From contig JAFGBU010000022.1 in assembly GCA_016932995.1 (NCBI GenBank), forward strand, positions 1 to 64,000: DNA of 64,000 nucleotides, written 5' to 3'. The DNA is from Desulfovibrionaceae bacterium. GTDB lineage: Bacteria; Desulfobacterota; Desulfovibrionia; Desulfovibrionales; Desulfovibrionaceae. The position numbers were made by a program, and so were the translations under genes. The notes under the pieces were generated by a model that saw nothing but the letters and a program-made list of their open reading frames with translations, did not search any database and was not told the origin of the DNA. Shown piece by piece: positions 35,843-45,624 of the stretch. Within the stretch, counting starts at the first letter, position 1. Every line of letters begins with the position of its first letter.

Positions 35843-37438
35843 ATGCCCCCGTTGCTCAAGAAAGTCTGGGACAAGGGCCTTGCCTACTGGACGGGTCGGA
35901 CCACGTCCCAGCGCATCCTGCTCGGCGGACTGGCCGCCTCGGTGCTGCTGGCCTTCCTGCTCATGGTCTTCTGGCTCAACAGGCCGGACTTCAGGGTCCT
36001 GTACACCAAGCTCTATCCCGAGGACGCGGCCAAGGTGGTGGCCATGCTCCAGGCCGCCAAGGAGCCCTACGAGCTCCAGGACAACGGCCAGACCATCCTG
36101 GTCCCGGCCGAGCGGGTCTACGACCTGAGGCTCAAGATCGCCGGCGAGGGCGCCCTGCACGGCCAGGGCATCGGGTTCGAGATATTCGACCAGGTCAAGG
36201 TCGGCCAGACCGACTTTGTCCAGCGCATCAACTACCAAAGGGCCCTTCAGGGCGAGCTGGCGCGGACCATCAGCGAATTTCCCCAGGTCGAGCGGGCCAG
36301 GGTGCATCTGGTCATCCCCCACAAGAGCCTGTTCATCGAGGAGCAGATACCGCCCTCGGCCTCGGTGGTCCTCAAGCTCAAGGAGGGCGCGCAGCTCGAT
36401 CCCCAGCAGATCACCGGCATCGTCAACCTGGTGGTCATGTCCGTGGAGGGCCTGGAAAAGGAGCGCATCACCCTTACGGACATGCAGGGCAAGCCCCTGT
36501 ACGAGCCCGAGGAGGACAGCACCCTGGGCCTGTCCACCGGCCAGCTCCAGTACAAGTCCGAGCTGGAGCGCAAGATGGAGCGCCGCGTGGAGGAGCTGCT
36601 CATGCCCGCGGTCGGCCCCCAGAAGGTCATCGCCCGGGTGAACGCGGACCTGGACTTCAGCCAGAAGACCACACGCAAGGAGCTCTTCGACCCGGCCAAC
36701 ACCGTGCTGCGCAGCGAGACCCGCAACGAGGAGAGCACCAAGGGCCAGGCCAATCTCGACGGCGGCGTGCCCGAGGCCAACTTCAGGGGCGACGGATTCA
36801 CCGGCACCCAGACCAACCAGGAGTCCAACCGCGAGTCCAGGGTCAGCAACTTCGAGATCAACAAGGAGCAGCAGGAGATAATTTCCCCGGTCGGGGAATT
36901 GAAGCGCGTGAGCGTAGCGGTTATTGTCGATGGAACGTACCAGGCCAACGAGCAGACCAAAGAGATGACCTACGTGCCCCGCACCCAGGAGGAGCTGGCC
37001 AGGATCACCAATCTGGTCAAGAGCGCCGTGGGCTTTGACGAGGCCCGGGGCGACGCCGTGGAGGTCTCGAACATCTCCTTCGGCGCCCCGGAGATATACG
37101 AGGGCGCGGACCTCATGCGCACCATCATGGAGTACGCGCAGCGCCTGGGCAAGCCGTTCCTCAACGGGCTGCTCATCTTCCTGTTCCTGATCCTGGTGGT
37201 CAGGCCCGTGGTCATGGCCCTGATCCGGCCCCGGGTCGCCGAGGAAGAGGCCGGCGAGGTCGCGGGCCTGCCCAGGGGCGCCGAGCGCCTGGCCCTGGAG
37301 GAGGAGGAGATCGACGAGGAGCTCCTGGACACCTCCAGGCGGCTGGACAACGCCAAGGCCCAGGCCATCCAGCTCACGGAGCAGAACATGGAGCAGGCCA
37401 TCAGGCTTCTCAAAAACTGGATCAAGCAGGAGGCTTAG
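35843..37438 (+). CDS. fliF: Flagellar MS-ring protein FliF
   Basis: The 531-residue membrane protein forms the MS ring in the cytoplasmic membrane. There are two membrane segments: ILLGGLAASVLLAFLLMVFW (about 29-48) and PFLNGLLIFLFLILVVRPVV (about 437-456). Between them are the ring-building domains, with INYQRALQGELARTISEFPQ and RARVHLVIPHKSLF, and the C-terminus is the FliG-binding tail. Length is typical. GGAG precedes the ATG. Confidence 0.97.
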   Translation: MPPLLKKVWDKGLAYWTGRTTSQRILLGGLAASVLLAFLLMVFWLNRPDFRVLYTKLYPEDAAKVVAMLQAAKEPYELQDNGQTILVPAERVYDLRLKIAGEGALHGQGIGFEIFDQVKVGQTDFVQRINYQRALQGELARTISEFPQVERARVHLVIPHKSLFIEEQIPPSASVVLKLKEGAQLDPQQITGIVNLVVMSVEGLEKERITLTDMQGKPLYEPEEDSTLGLSTGQLQYKSELERKMERRVEELLMPAVGPQKVIARVNADLDFSQKTTRKELFDPANTVLRSETRNEESTKGQANLDGGVPEANFRGDGFTGTQTNQESNRESRVSNFEINKEQQEIISPVGELKRVSVAVIVDGTYQANEQTKEMTYVPRTQEELARITNLVKSAVGFDEARGDAVEVSNISFGAPEIYEGADLMRTIMEYAQRLGKPFLNGLLIFLFLILVVRPVVMALIRPRVAEEEAGEVAGLPRGAERLALEEEEIDEELLDTSRRLDNAKAQAIQLTEQNMEQAIRLLKNWIKQEA

Positions 37439-37441
37439 ACC

Positions 37442-38443
37442 TTGGCCGCGAACCTTACAGGCCAGCAAAAGACCGCCATCGTGCTTCTGGCCCTGGGCGA
37501 GAAATTCACCGCCGAGGTCTTCAAGCGCATGGAGCGCAACGAGATCGCCGCCATCTCCAAGGCCATGCTGGAGACCGAGTCAGTGGCCAAAGAGGACGTC
37601 CTGGAGGTGGTCAAGGAGTACAACGAGGCCCTGGCCTACGGCTCCGAGCTGCTCATGGGCGGCCCGGACCAGGTCAAGCGGATACTGACCAAGGCCCTGG
37701 ACAGCGAGACCGCCAAGTACATCATGGACAGCCTGGACCTGGACACCGGGCCCACGCCCTTCCAGGAGCTGGAAAACGTCAGCCCCAGGATACTGGCCCA
37801 GATACTGCGCAACGAGCACCCCCAGACACTGGCCCTGATCATCGGCCACCTGCACCCGGACCAGGGCGCGGAGCTGCTCCAGAACCTGCCCGCGGGCGTG
37901 CGCGCCGAGGTGCTCATGCGCCTGGCCAAGCTCGAGGCCGTGGCCGAGGACATGCTCATGGAGGTCGACAAGGTCCTGCAGAGCCAGCTCATCGCCATGG
38001 GCGGCAAGGAGGGCAAGAAGGTCGGCGGCGTGGCCGCGGTGGCCGAGATACTCAACGCCGTGGACCGGGCCACCGAGGAGGAGGTCCTCTCGGAGATCGA
38101 GGAGGAGTCCGCCCAAATGGCCGAGGACATCCGCAACCTCATGTTCGTGTTCGAGGACATCAAGGCCCTGGACGACCGCAGCGTGCGCGAGCTGCTCAAG
38201 GAGATATCCAACGAGGACCTGACCACGGCCCTCAAGGGCGCCTCGGACGAGCTCAAGGACAAGTTCTTCAAGAACCTGTCCGAACGCGCCGCGAGCATGA
38301 TCCGCGAGGACCTGGAGATCATGGGCCCGGTCAAGCTCACCGAGGTCGAGGCCGCCCAGCAGAACATCGTCAAGACCGTCCGCCGACTGGAGGACGAGGG
38401 CAAGATACTGATCCAGAGGGGCGCCGGGGATGTCTTTGTCTAA
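37442..38443 (+). CDS. fliG: Flagellar motor switch protein FliG
   Basis: The 333-residue protein is part of the C-ring rotor and interacts with stators for torque. It shows LTGQQKTAIVLLALGE at the N-terminus, NEHPQTLALIIGHLHPDQ (the EHPQ motif) in the middle domain, and the charged torque helix DDRSVRELLKEISNEDL in the C-terminal domain. The start is TTG at 37442, nine bases after GGAGG. It begins three bases after the fliF stop and overlaps fliH by 14 bases, so translation is coupled. Confidence 0.96.
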   Translation: MAANLTGQQKTAIVLLALGEKFTAEVFKRMERNEIAAISKAMLETESVAKEDVLEVVKEYNEALAYGSELLMGGPDQVKRILTKALDSETAKYIMDSLDLDTGPTPFQELENVSPRILAQILRNEHPQTLALIIGHLHPDQGAELLQNLPAGVRAEVLMRLAKLEAVAEDMLMEVDKVLQSQLIAMGGKEGKKVGGVAAVAEILNAVDRATEEEVLSEIEEESAQMAEDIRNLMFVFEDIKALDDRSVRELLKEISNEDLTTALKGASDELKDKFFKNLSERAASMIREDLEIMGPVKLTEVEAAQQNIVKTVRRLEDEGKILIQRGAGDVFV

Positions 38444-39164
38444 CTCTCGGCCCAGCAAGCTCTTTTCCGGGCGGGTCGTGTTGAGCGTCGAGTCCCCGGG
38501 CCCGGACCAGATGACCATCCAGGAGCTGGAGGGCAAGAAAAATCCGGTCTGGGACGAAACGACCGACCGGGAGTTCCTGGACCGGGTCCGGGGAAAGGCC
38601 CAGGCCATGGCCAAGGACATCCTGAGCAAGGCCATGAAGGAGGCCGAGGCGATCCAGGCCCGGGCCCGCGAGCAGGGCCTTGACCAGGGCCTGGCCCAGG
38701 CCGCGGAGCAGACCGAAAGACGCATGAACGAGCTGGGCGCCTCCCTGGCCGCGGTCATGGAGTCCCTGAAGTCCCAGGGCGGGACGGTCTGGAAGGCCAG
38801 GCAACAGGACATCATAGCCCTGATCCGCATGGCCGTGGACAAGGCCCTGCGCGTGGAGATGTCCGAGCGCAGGCGGGAGATACTCGAAGGCCTCCTGAAC
38901 GAGGCCCTGGAGCGCATCGAGTCCAGGCGCAGGTTCACGGTCAAGGTGGCCCCGGCCGACCAGGAGGCCGTGGAGGAGCTGCTCAGGGCCGCGCAACAGG
39001 AGAACCCCGGCGTCACCCAGTGGGAGGTCAAGGCCGACCCCGGGCTGGACCCCGGCGGCGTGGTCCTGGAGACCAGCGACGGCAAGGTGGACAACTCCCT
39101 GGCCTCGCGCCTGTCCGAGGTCGAGCCCATCCTGGACCAGCTCACGCTCAACCCCGAGGAGTGA
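38430..39164 (+). CDS. fliH: Flagellar assembly protein FliH
   Basis: The 244-residue regulator of the export ATPase has a long helical region with the repeat-like KAMKEAEAIQARAREQGLDQ, followed by the conserved C-terminal domain (ALIRMAVDKALRVEMSERRR, KADPGLDPGGVVLETSDGKV). It binds FliI and links it to the export gate and C-ring. It overlaps fliG and precedes fliI by seven bases. Confidence 0.92.
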   Translation: MSLSNSRPSKLFSGRVVLSVESPGPDQMTIQELEGKKNPVWDETTDREFLDRVRGKAQAMAKDILSKAMKEAEAIQARAREQGLDQGLAQAAEQTERRMNELGASLAAVMESLKSQGGTVWKARQQDIIALIRMAVDKALRVEMSERRREILEGLLNEALERIESRRRFTVKVAPADQEAVEELLRAAQQENPGVTQWEVKADPGLDPGGVVLETSDGKVDNSLASRLSEVEPILDQLTLNPEE

Positions 39165-39171
39165 GCCCGGC

Positions 39172-40524
39172 ATGGCCCTCGACGTCAAGGACCTGACCTC
39201 GATCTTGGGCGAGGTCGACGCCTGCCAGGCCTTCGGCAAGGTCTCCAAGGTCGTCGGCCTGGTGGCCGAGGGCCGGGGCATCAAGGCCCCCCTGGGCTCG
39301 GTCTGCCACCTGCTCACCGGCGAGGACTCGACGGAGCCCATCGCCGCCGAGGTCGTCGGCTTCCGCAACGGCTGCTGCCTGTTCATGCCCTACGGCGACC
39401 TGAGGGGCATAAGCCCGGGCAGCCTGATCAAGAACACCAGCGCGCCGCCGGTGGTCCCGGTGGGTCCGGCCCTGCTCGGCCGGGCCGTGGACGCCTTCGG
39501 CCGGCCCCTGGACGACAAGGGGCCCATCCTGCACGAGACCTACGCCCCCATCTACCGGGAACCGCCCAACCCCCTGGAGCGGCCCAGGATATTCGACTCC
39601 CTGGACGTGGGCATCAGGGCCATAAACGGGGTATTGACCATCGGCAAGGGCCAGCGCATGGGCATCATGTCCGGCTCGGGCGTGGGCAAGAGCACGCTCA
39701 TGGGCATGATGGCCCGGTACACCAGGGCGGACATCAATGTCATCGGCCTGGTCGGCGAGCGCGGCCGCGAGGTCCTGGAGTTCATGCAGCGCGACCTGGG
39801 CGAGGAGGGCATGGCCCGCTCCGTGGTCGTGGTCGCCACCTCGGACAAGAGCCCGCTCATCCGCATGCGCGCCGCCTACGCGGCCACGGCCATAGCCGAG
39901 TTCTTCAGGGACCGGGGCAGGGACGTGCTCCTGATGATGGACTCCATCACCCGCTTCGCCATGGCCGGGCGCGAGGTCGGCCTGGCCGCCGGAGAGCCGC
40001 CCACCAGGGGCGGGTACACGCCGAGCGTGTTCGCCCACCTGCCCAAGCTCCTGGAGCGGGCCGGAAAGAGCAGGCACGGCTCGATCACCGGGATCTACAC
40101 CGTGCTCGTGGACGGCGACGACTTCACCGAGCCCATCGCGGACTCCACGCGCTCCATCCTGGACGGGCACATCGTGCTCACCCGCGAGCTGGCCGACAAC
40201 GGCCACTACCCGTCCATAGACGTGCTAAAAAGCGTCAGCAGGCTGAGAAACGACATCGCGCCCGGCGAGGTCCTGACCGCGGGCCGGGCCCTGATCAAGC
40301 TCCTGGCGACCTACAGGCGGGTGGAGGACATGGTCAACATCGGGGCCTACCAGAAGGGGACCAACCCCGCGGTGGACAAGGCCATCCAGATGATCGAGCC
40401 GATAAACGACTACCTCACCCAGGCCATCGAGGACAAGCAGCCCCTGGAGCAGAGCTTTTCCCAGCTCCTGGAGCTGGTCGGGGTCGAGGCCCCCGGCAGG
40501 CCGCAAAAAAACAAGGCCGGCTAG
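39172..40524 (+). CDS. fliI: Flagellum-specific ATPase FliI
   Basis: The 450-residue ATPase energises type III flagellar export. Walker A is GSGVGKST (near residue 167), Walker B DVLLMMDSITR, and GEPPTRGGYTPSVFAHLPKL is the conserved family segment. PALLGRAVDAFGRPLD is the F1-type N-terminal/catalytic boundary. Length is typical. It is the last gene of the operon; no fliJ follows, since the next gene is on the other strand. Confidence 0.97.
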   Translation: MALDVKDLTSILGEVDACQAFGKVSKVVGLVAEGRGIKAPLGSVCHLLTGEDSTEPIAAEVVGFRNGCCLFMPYGDLRGISPGSLIKNTSAPPVVPVGPALLGRAVDAFGRPLDDKGPILHETYAPIYREPPNPLERPRIFDSLDVGIRAINGVLTIGKGQRMGIMSGSGVGKSTLMGMMARYTRADINVIGLVGERGREVLEFMQRDLGEEGMARSVVVVATSDKSPLIRMRAAYAATAIAEFFRDRGRDVLLMMDSITRFAMAGREVGLAAGEPPTRGGYTPSVFAHLPKLLERAGKSRHGSITGIYTVLVDGDDFTEPIADSTRSILDGHIVLTRELADNGHYPSIDVLKSVSRLRNDIAPGEVLTAGRALIKLLATYRRVEDMVNIGAYQKGTNPAVDKAIQMIEPINDYLTQAIEDKQPLEQSFSQLLELVGVEAPGRPQKNKAG

Positions 40525-40536
40525 GCCGCTCCAAGC

Positions 40537-42738
40537 CTACCGCCGGCTGTCCGACCCGGACTTGCCGCCGCCCAGGATGTCCTCGAAGGACCTGATCGCC
40601 CCGCCGACCACCCCGCCGACCCCCTTGACCACCCCGCCCACGGTGTCCACCGCGCCCTGGCCCAGGATGTTGGCGTACTCGGCCAGGCTGACCGCGTATC
40701 TGGGCTCGCTCAGGGTCCCGGTGACCCTGACCGGCACGGGCACGCCCACGTAGTCGGTCAGACCGCCGCCGCCCTGGCCCCGGGAGGAGGCCACCAGCTT
40801 GGCCCGGAGCATGTAGTCGATCTGCTCGCCGGCCAGGTCCACGCTGCCCTGGCCCTGGGCCCGGAGGTGCGGGGAACTGAGCTCGAAGTCCCTGTTGGTC
40901 AGGACCCCGTTTCTGATCACCGCGCTGCCGCGCGCCTCCCCGAACCTGGTCCGGTCCGTGCGCTCGGCCGTGAGCGCGCCCTTCCTGTCCCTGGACTCGG
41001 CGGTCTTCTCGGCCATGTCCCCCAGGTCCACGCCCGGGAAGACCCCGTTGACCACGCCGAACGAGGCCGTGCCGTTCAGGGTCCGGCGCAGGTCCATGAA
41101 CCCGGCCCCCACGGCCTCCAGGGACGAGCTCAGCCGGACCGTGCCGGCAAAGGAGTCCTTGCCGGTCGCGTCCCTGACCAGGGGCCCGGCCTCGACCTTG
41201 TCGGCCTTGATCTCGAGCTTGGTCTCGGGCCTCTGGCCGCGGCAGTCGACCCCGGCCGAGGACTCGACGCGGCCCTGGTAGAGGTCCATGTTCAGGGCCT
41301 TGACGTCCACCCGGCCGTCCAGGGCGTGGACCCGCAAGACCACGTCGCTCATGCGCAGGCCAAAGGCCTTGAGCTCAGCGGCGCTCAGGTCCGCGTCCAG
41401 CCTCAGGCCGCGCAACAGCTTAACCGGGATGATCTCCCTCTCCTGCGGGCCGGACGACCCGACGCCGGACCCGGACCGGGACTGCCCGGATCGGGACTGC
41501 CCGGACCGGGACTGCCCGGACCCGGCCTCGGCCTGTTCCTGCGGCGGCAGATAGCGGTCCAGGTCCAGGTAATCGACCCGGGCCTTGAGCGCGTAGATGG
41601 GGTTCTTGAAATTCGTGATCCTGCCCTGACCCTGGACGGTCGAGGCGTCGACGCGCACAAGCAGGGACGAGGCCTCGAACTCGTCGAACGAGGCCTTGAA
41701 GTCCACGGCGGCCGCGGCCCGGGAAAGGGCCTCCGGGTCCGCGGTCCGCAAGCCCTCCACGCCCAGGGAGGCCAGGACCTGCCTGGGCTCGAACGAGGGT
41801 ATCTCCAAGGCCCCCTTGGCCGAGACCCGGTCCCGGAATCCGGAGACAACGGCCTTGCCCCTGGCCGAGAGGCCGTAGGCCGAAAGGCTCAGGCCCTCCA
41901 GGGAGGCCAATTGCCTGGCCAGGTCCAGCCTGAGGTCAGCGGCCCCGAGCAGGACCTCGGCCCGGCCGCCGGGCAGGTCCCCTCCCTTGGCCCGGACCTC
42001 GGCCTTGAGGCCCTTGACCAGGTAGGCGTCGCGCTCCGGGTCCAGGACCGCGGAGCCCTGGACCTCGGCCCGGCCGTCAATTGCCGGGTCCTTGGCCGCG
42101 AAGCCCAGGGACATGGTGAAGTCAAAGCTCCTGCCGGCCGCGAAGTTGGTGACCGCCAGGTCCACGCCGTCCACCCGGTAGACTTGCCCGCCCTCGGCCT
42201 CGGTCCAGGACACCGAGGCGTCCTTGATCCGGATCGCGTCCACGCTCAGGGCCAGGCCCGGACCCTTTTCCGGCCCGGCCTGCCCGGCCCCGGCCCCGGC
42301 CTTGTCGGCCCCGGCCTTCGGGGCCCCGGGTCCGGCGGCGAGCAGATCGTCCCAGTTGGTCCGGCCCTGGGCGTCGCGCTCGAGGTTCAGGACCAGTCCG
42401 TCCAGCCTGACGTGGCTGACCTCCACCCGGCCGTCGATGAGCGGCCTTATGGCCAGCCTGGCCGAGGCCCCCTTGAGCACGGCGAACGGCCGATCCCCGA
42501 AGCCCGGGGCGTTCCCGAGCCTGGCCGGGCCCAGGGTCACGGACAGGCCCGGAAAGAGGCTCAGGCCCAGATCGCCCTCCAGGACCAGGTCGCGGCCGGT
42601 CTGCTCCTTGACCAGGCGCACGATCTCCGGCTTGTAGTCGTTCGGGTCCACCAGGACATAGACCAGGACCACTCCGGCCACGGCCAAGAGGGCCAAAAGA
42701 CCCGCTGCGGCCAACAGTATCTTGATGCCCCTGCCCAT
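40537..42738 (-). CDS. AsmA-family protein
   Basis: The 733-residue envelope protein has one N-terminal membrane anchor (ILLAAAGLLALLAVAGVVLV) followed by a long repeating beta-groove region: DPNDYKPEIVRLVKEQTGRD and LSLFPGLSVTLGPARLGNAP are typical AsmA N-terminal sequence, and RGSAVIRNGVLTNRDFELSS with GSVDLAGEQIDYML is the AsmA C-terminal block. Related proteins are thought to carry phospholipids between membranes. Two linkers are low complexity: an Ala/Gly-rich one near residue 140-155 and a GQSRS repeat near 407-425 encoded by three 15-base DNA repeats. Confidence 0.9.
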   Translation of the reverse strand: MGRGIKILLAAAGLLALLAVAGVVLVYVLVDPNDYKPEIVRLVKEQTGRDLVLEGDLGLSLFPGLSVTLGPARLGNAPGFGDRPFAVLKGASARLAIRPLIDGRVEVSHVRLDGLVLNLERDAQGRTNWDDLLAAGPGAPKAGADKAGAGAGQAGPEKGPGLALSVDAIRIKDASVSWTEAEGGQVYRVDGVDLAVTNFAAGRSFDFTMSLGFAAKDPAIDGRAEVQGSAVLDPERDAYLVKGLKAEVRAKGGDLPGGRAEVLLGAADLRLDLARQLASLEGLSLSAYGLSARGKAVVSGFRDRVSAKGALEIPSFEPRQVLASLGVEGLRTADPEALSRAAAAVDFKASFDEFEASSLLVRVDASTVQGQGRITNFKNPIYALKARVDYLDLDRYLPPQEQAEAGSGQSRSGQSRSGQSRSGSGVGSSGPQEREIIPVKLLRGLRLDADLSAAELKAFGLRMSDVVLRVHALDGRVDVKALNMDLYQGRVESSAGVDCRGQRPETKLEIKADKVEAGPLVRDATGKDSFAGTVRLSSSLEAVGAGFMDLRRTLNGTASFGVVNGVFPGVDLGDMAEKTAESRDRKGALTAERTDRTRFGEARGSAVIRNGVLTNRDFELSSPHLRAQGQGSVDLAGEQIDYMLRAKLVASSRGQGGGGLTDYVGVPVPVRVTGTLSEPRYAVSLAEYANILGQGAVDTVGGVVKGVGGVVGGAIRSFEDILGGGKSGSDSRR

Positions 42739-42785
42739 GCGCTCGCCTCCGCCGGTTGCCTGGGACGGCGCGAAAAAGCGCGCCC

Positions 42786-43091
42786 TCAGCCCAGAAGGTC
42801 CCTGATGCCCGAAAGTTCGTCGTAGACCTGCCTCAAAAAATCGCTGCGGCCGTCCTCGTCCAGGCGCTTCCTGGCGCCCTCGATGGTCAGGCCCTCGGCG
42901 TACAGGAGCCTCTTGATCTTGCGCAGCAGTTTGATGTGCTCATCGGTGTACAGCCGCTGGCCCGAGGCCGTGCGCACGGGCTTGAGCCGCTCGAACTCGG
43001 ACTCCCAGAACCTGAGCACGTAGGGCTTGAGGTCCAGTATCTTGGCGGCCTGCCCGATCTTGTAGGTCTTGTACTTGCCGAGCTCGGTCAT
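42786..43091 (-). CDS. MerR-family transcriptional regulator
   Basis: The 101-residue protein consists of a MerR winged-helix domain, KTYKIGQAAKILDLKPYVLR then FWESEFERL and RLYTDEHIKLLRKIKRLLYA, with a short C-terminal helix and no effector domain. It lies downstream of pheT on the same strand, as in other Desulfovibrio-type genomes. The target genes are unknown. A hairpin separates it from pheT, so expression may be partly independent. Confidence 0.9.
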   Translation of the reverse strand: MTELGKYKTYKIGQAAKILDLKPYVLRFWESEFERLKPVRTASGQRLYTDEHIKLLRKIKRLLYAEGLTIEGARKRLDEDGRSDFLRQVYDELSGIRDLLG

Positions 43092-43115
43092 GGGAAAAAC
43101 AGTAGCAAAGGAAAG

Positions 43116-43136
43116 GGCCGGGGAAAAGCCCCGGCC
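43116..43136 (-). terminator. Hairpin between pheT and merR, possible terminator
   Basis: An 8-base GC stem (43116-43123 with 43129-43136, loop of five) is followed on the minus strand by CCTTTCCTTTGC, a pyrimidine-rich but imperfect U-tract. It probably reduces read-through from the phe operon into merR. Confidence 0.45.
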
Positions 43137-43178
43137 GCAACCGGGGTCCCGGACGGGGCCGGAAAAAAAGGGGACGGC

Positions 43179-45575
43179 TCAGAACCTTACGGGCAGCGTC
43201 TTGGCCAGCCCATCGAGGACCTTGGCCTGCTCCCTGTCGACCTCCTTGTCCTTGAGGGTCCGGGAGGCGTGCCTGTAGGTCAGCCTGAAGGTCAGGTTGC
43301 GGGTCCCGGAGCCGTCATCCGGCTCGTACACGTCCACCAGGCCCATGGCCTCGAGCAGGGGCGGCCTCATCTCGGCCACGGCCCGCTCGATGTCCGCGGC
43401 CCGGACCCCGGGCCTGCAGATGGCGGTCATGTCCCTGCGCACCGGCGGGAACTTGGGCAGGTCCTTGAAGGATGTCCCGGCCGCCAGGCACAGCTCGCGC
43501 AGCAGCCCGGCGTCCAGCTCGGCCAGCCAGACCTCCTTTCTGGCGTGGTAGGCGTCGGCCAGATCCGGCCTGACCCGGCCGAGCAGGCCCAGCTCGCGGC
43601 CGGAAACGGTCATGGACACGCAGGGCGCAAGATAGGGGCGCCCCTCGGCCAGGGCGAACCCGGCCGGGCCGAGCTTGAAGCGTTCGGCCAAGTCCTCGGC
43701 CAGGCCCTTGAGGTCCAGGTAGTCGGCGTCGGCCTGGGGCCAGGGCCAGTCCTGGCCGTGGCGGCCGCCGTAGAGCAGGATCCCCAGCCTGGGCAGCTCC
43801 CTGGCCCCGGTCTCCGAGGATCGGTCCTCGAAAAACGCCCTGGCCAGCTCGAAGAGCCTGAGCCGGTTGTTGCCCTGGGAGATGTTGTGCCTGACGTTGG
43901 CCAGGAGCCCCGGGGCCAGGGCCGTGCGCATGACGTTCTGGTCCTCGCTCAGGGGATTGGCCACGGCCAGCCGGCCCTCCGCGGGCAGGCCCAAGAGGTC
44001 CAGGTCGGACTGGCCCACGAAGCTGTAGTTGACCGCCTCGCGCAGCCCGGCCCCGCAGGCCCAGGCCTTGAGGGCGCGCTCGAACCCGAACTCGGTCTCC
44101 CGGGCGAGCCTGGAGTCCAGGGACTTGGAGACCCTGGGCAGGACCACCGGGATGCGGTCCAGGCCGTAGACCCTGGCCGCCTCCTCGTACAGGTCCACCT
44201 CGCGCTCCAGGTCCAGGCGCCAGGGCGGGGTGGACACCCTCCAGCGGGCCGAATCCGAGTCGTCCACCCCGCAGCCCATGAGCTCGAAGCTCCGGCGGCA
44301 GAAGGACGGCGAAAGATCGAGACCCAAAAGACTGTTGCAGCGCTCGATCCGAAAATCGTGGCTCCGGCCGGTCCAGGGCAGGGGCTCGCTCTCGGCCAGG
44401 CCCGAGAGCACCCGGCCGCCCGAGACCTCGGCCATGAGCGCCGCGGCCCGGTCCAGGGCCAGGCGCGAGCCGACCTGGTCCACGCCGCGCTCGAAGCGGT
44501 AGGAGGCCTCGCTGGGCAGGGCCAGGCGGCGGGCGGTCCTGCGGATCGTGCCCGGCCTGAACACCGCGCATTCCAAGAGCACGTCCGAGCTGTCCGGGCC
44601 TATCTCGCTGTTGGCCCCGCCCATGACCCCGGCCAGGGCCACGGGCTTGTCCGCGTCCCAGATGAGCAGGTCCTCGGCGGTGAGCGCGCGGCTCTGGCCG
44701 TCGAGCGTGGTCAGGTCCATGCCCTGCCGGGCCCGGGCCACGCGGATGACCCCGCCCTGCAGGAGCGCGCGGTCAAAGGCGTGCAGGGGCTGGCCCAATT
44801 CCATGAGTATGTAGTTGGTCACGTCCACCAGGTTGTTGATCGGCCGCAGGCCCACGGCGAGCAGCCGGTAGCGCATCCAGGCCGGGCCGGGCCTTACGCC
44901 CGCGCCCTGGATTATCCTGGCCATGTACAGGGGGCAGTGCTCGGGCTCCGCGATCTCGATGCGCACCAGGTCCCGGGCCCGGCCCTCGGACTCGGCAAGC
45001 CCGGAGGCGGGCGGGGTCAGGGGCAGGCCGAAGCCCAGGGCGGTCTCCCGGGCCACGCCCAGGACGCTCAGGCAGTCGGCCCGGTTCGGGGTGACGGACA
45101 GGTCCAGGACCACCCGCTCCAGGCCCAGGGCGTCGACAAGGGCCCGGCCCGGCCGGACCTCCTGGTCCAGGACCATGATGCCCGAGTGGTCGTCGGACAG
45201 CCCGAGCTCGCGCTCGGAGCAGATCATGCCCATGGAGGCCGCGCCGCGCAGCTTGGCCTTCTTGACCAGCACGCCGCCCGGCAGGCTGGTCCCGACCGGG
45301 GCCACGGCCACGTTCTGGCCCTTGGCCACGTTGGGCGCGCCGCAGACGATGTCCAGGACCTCGCGGCCCAGGTCCACCCTGCACAGGGAGAGCTTGTCCG
45401 CCTCGGGGTGCGGGCCGCACTCGACCACCCGGCCGGTCAGGATGGAGGCGATGCCCGCAAACGGGTCCCTGATGTCCTCGACCTCCAGGCCGAGCATGGT
45501 CAGCTTGTCGGCGAGGTCCTGGACCTCGCCCTGGTAGGGGACGAAATCGCGCAGCCAATCGACGCTAACCAGCAT
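43179..45575 (-). CDS. pheT: Phenylalanyl-tRNA synthetase beta subunit
   Basis: The 798-residue subunit charges tRNA-Phe as an alpha2-beta2 enzyme with PheS. It contains the N-terminal tRNA-binding OB domain (VECGPHPEADKLSLCRVDLG), the B3/B4 editing region, the B5 domain, the synthetase-like core (EDQNVMRTALAPGLLANVRH) and the C-terminal anticodon-binding domain ending RTLKDKEVDREQAKVLDGLA. Length is standard. It lies 49 bases downstream of pheS in the translation cluster. Confidence 0.97.
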   Translation of the reverse strand: MLVSVDWLRDFVPYQGEVQDLADKLTMLGLEVEDIRDPFAGIASILTGRVVECGPHPEADKLSLCRVDLGREVLDIVCGAPNVAKGQNVAVAPVGTSLPGGVLVKKAKLRGAASMGMICSERELGLSDDHSGIMVLDQEVRPGRALVDALGLERVVLDLSVTPNRADCLSVLGVARETALGFGLPLTPPASGLAESEGRARDLVRIEIAEPEHCPLYMARIIQGAGVRPGPAWMRYRLLAVGLRPINNLVDVTNYILMELGQPLHAFDRALLQGGVIRVARARQGMDLTTLDGQSRALTAEDLLIWDADKPVALAGVMGGANSEIGPDSSDVLLECAVFRPGTIRRTARRLALPSEASYRFERGVDQVGSRLALDRAAALMAEVSGGRVLSGLAESEPLPWTGRSHDFRIERCNSLLGLDLSPSFCRRSFELMGCGVDDSDSARWRVSTPPWRLDLEREVDLYEEAARVYGLDRIPVVLPRVSKSLDSRLARETEFGFERALKAWACGAGLREAVNYSFVGQSDLDLLGLPAEGRLAVANPLSEDQNVMRTALAPGLLANVRHNISQGNNRLRLFELARAFFEDRSSETGARELPRLGILLYGGRHGQDWPWPQADADYLDLKGLAEDLAERFKLGPAGFALAEGRPYLAPCVSMTVSGRELGLLGRVRPDLADAYHARKEVWLAELDAGLLRELCLAAGTSFKDLPKFPPVRRDMTAICRPGVRAADIERAVAEMRPPLLEAMGLVDVYEPDDGSGTRNLTFRLTYRHASRTLKDKEVDREQAKVLDGLAKTLPVRF

Positions 45576-45624
45576 GACGCCTCCGGGGGCCTATGGGGAA
45601 AAGGCCTTTGCGGCCTTCGGGGTT

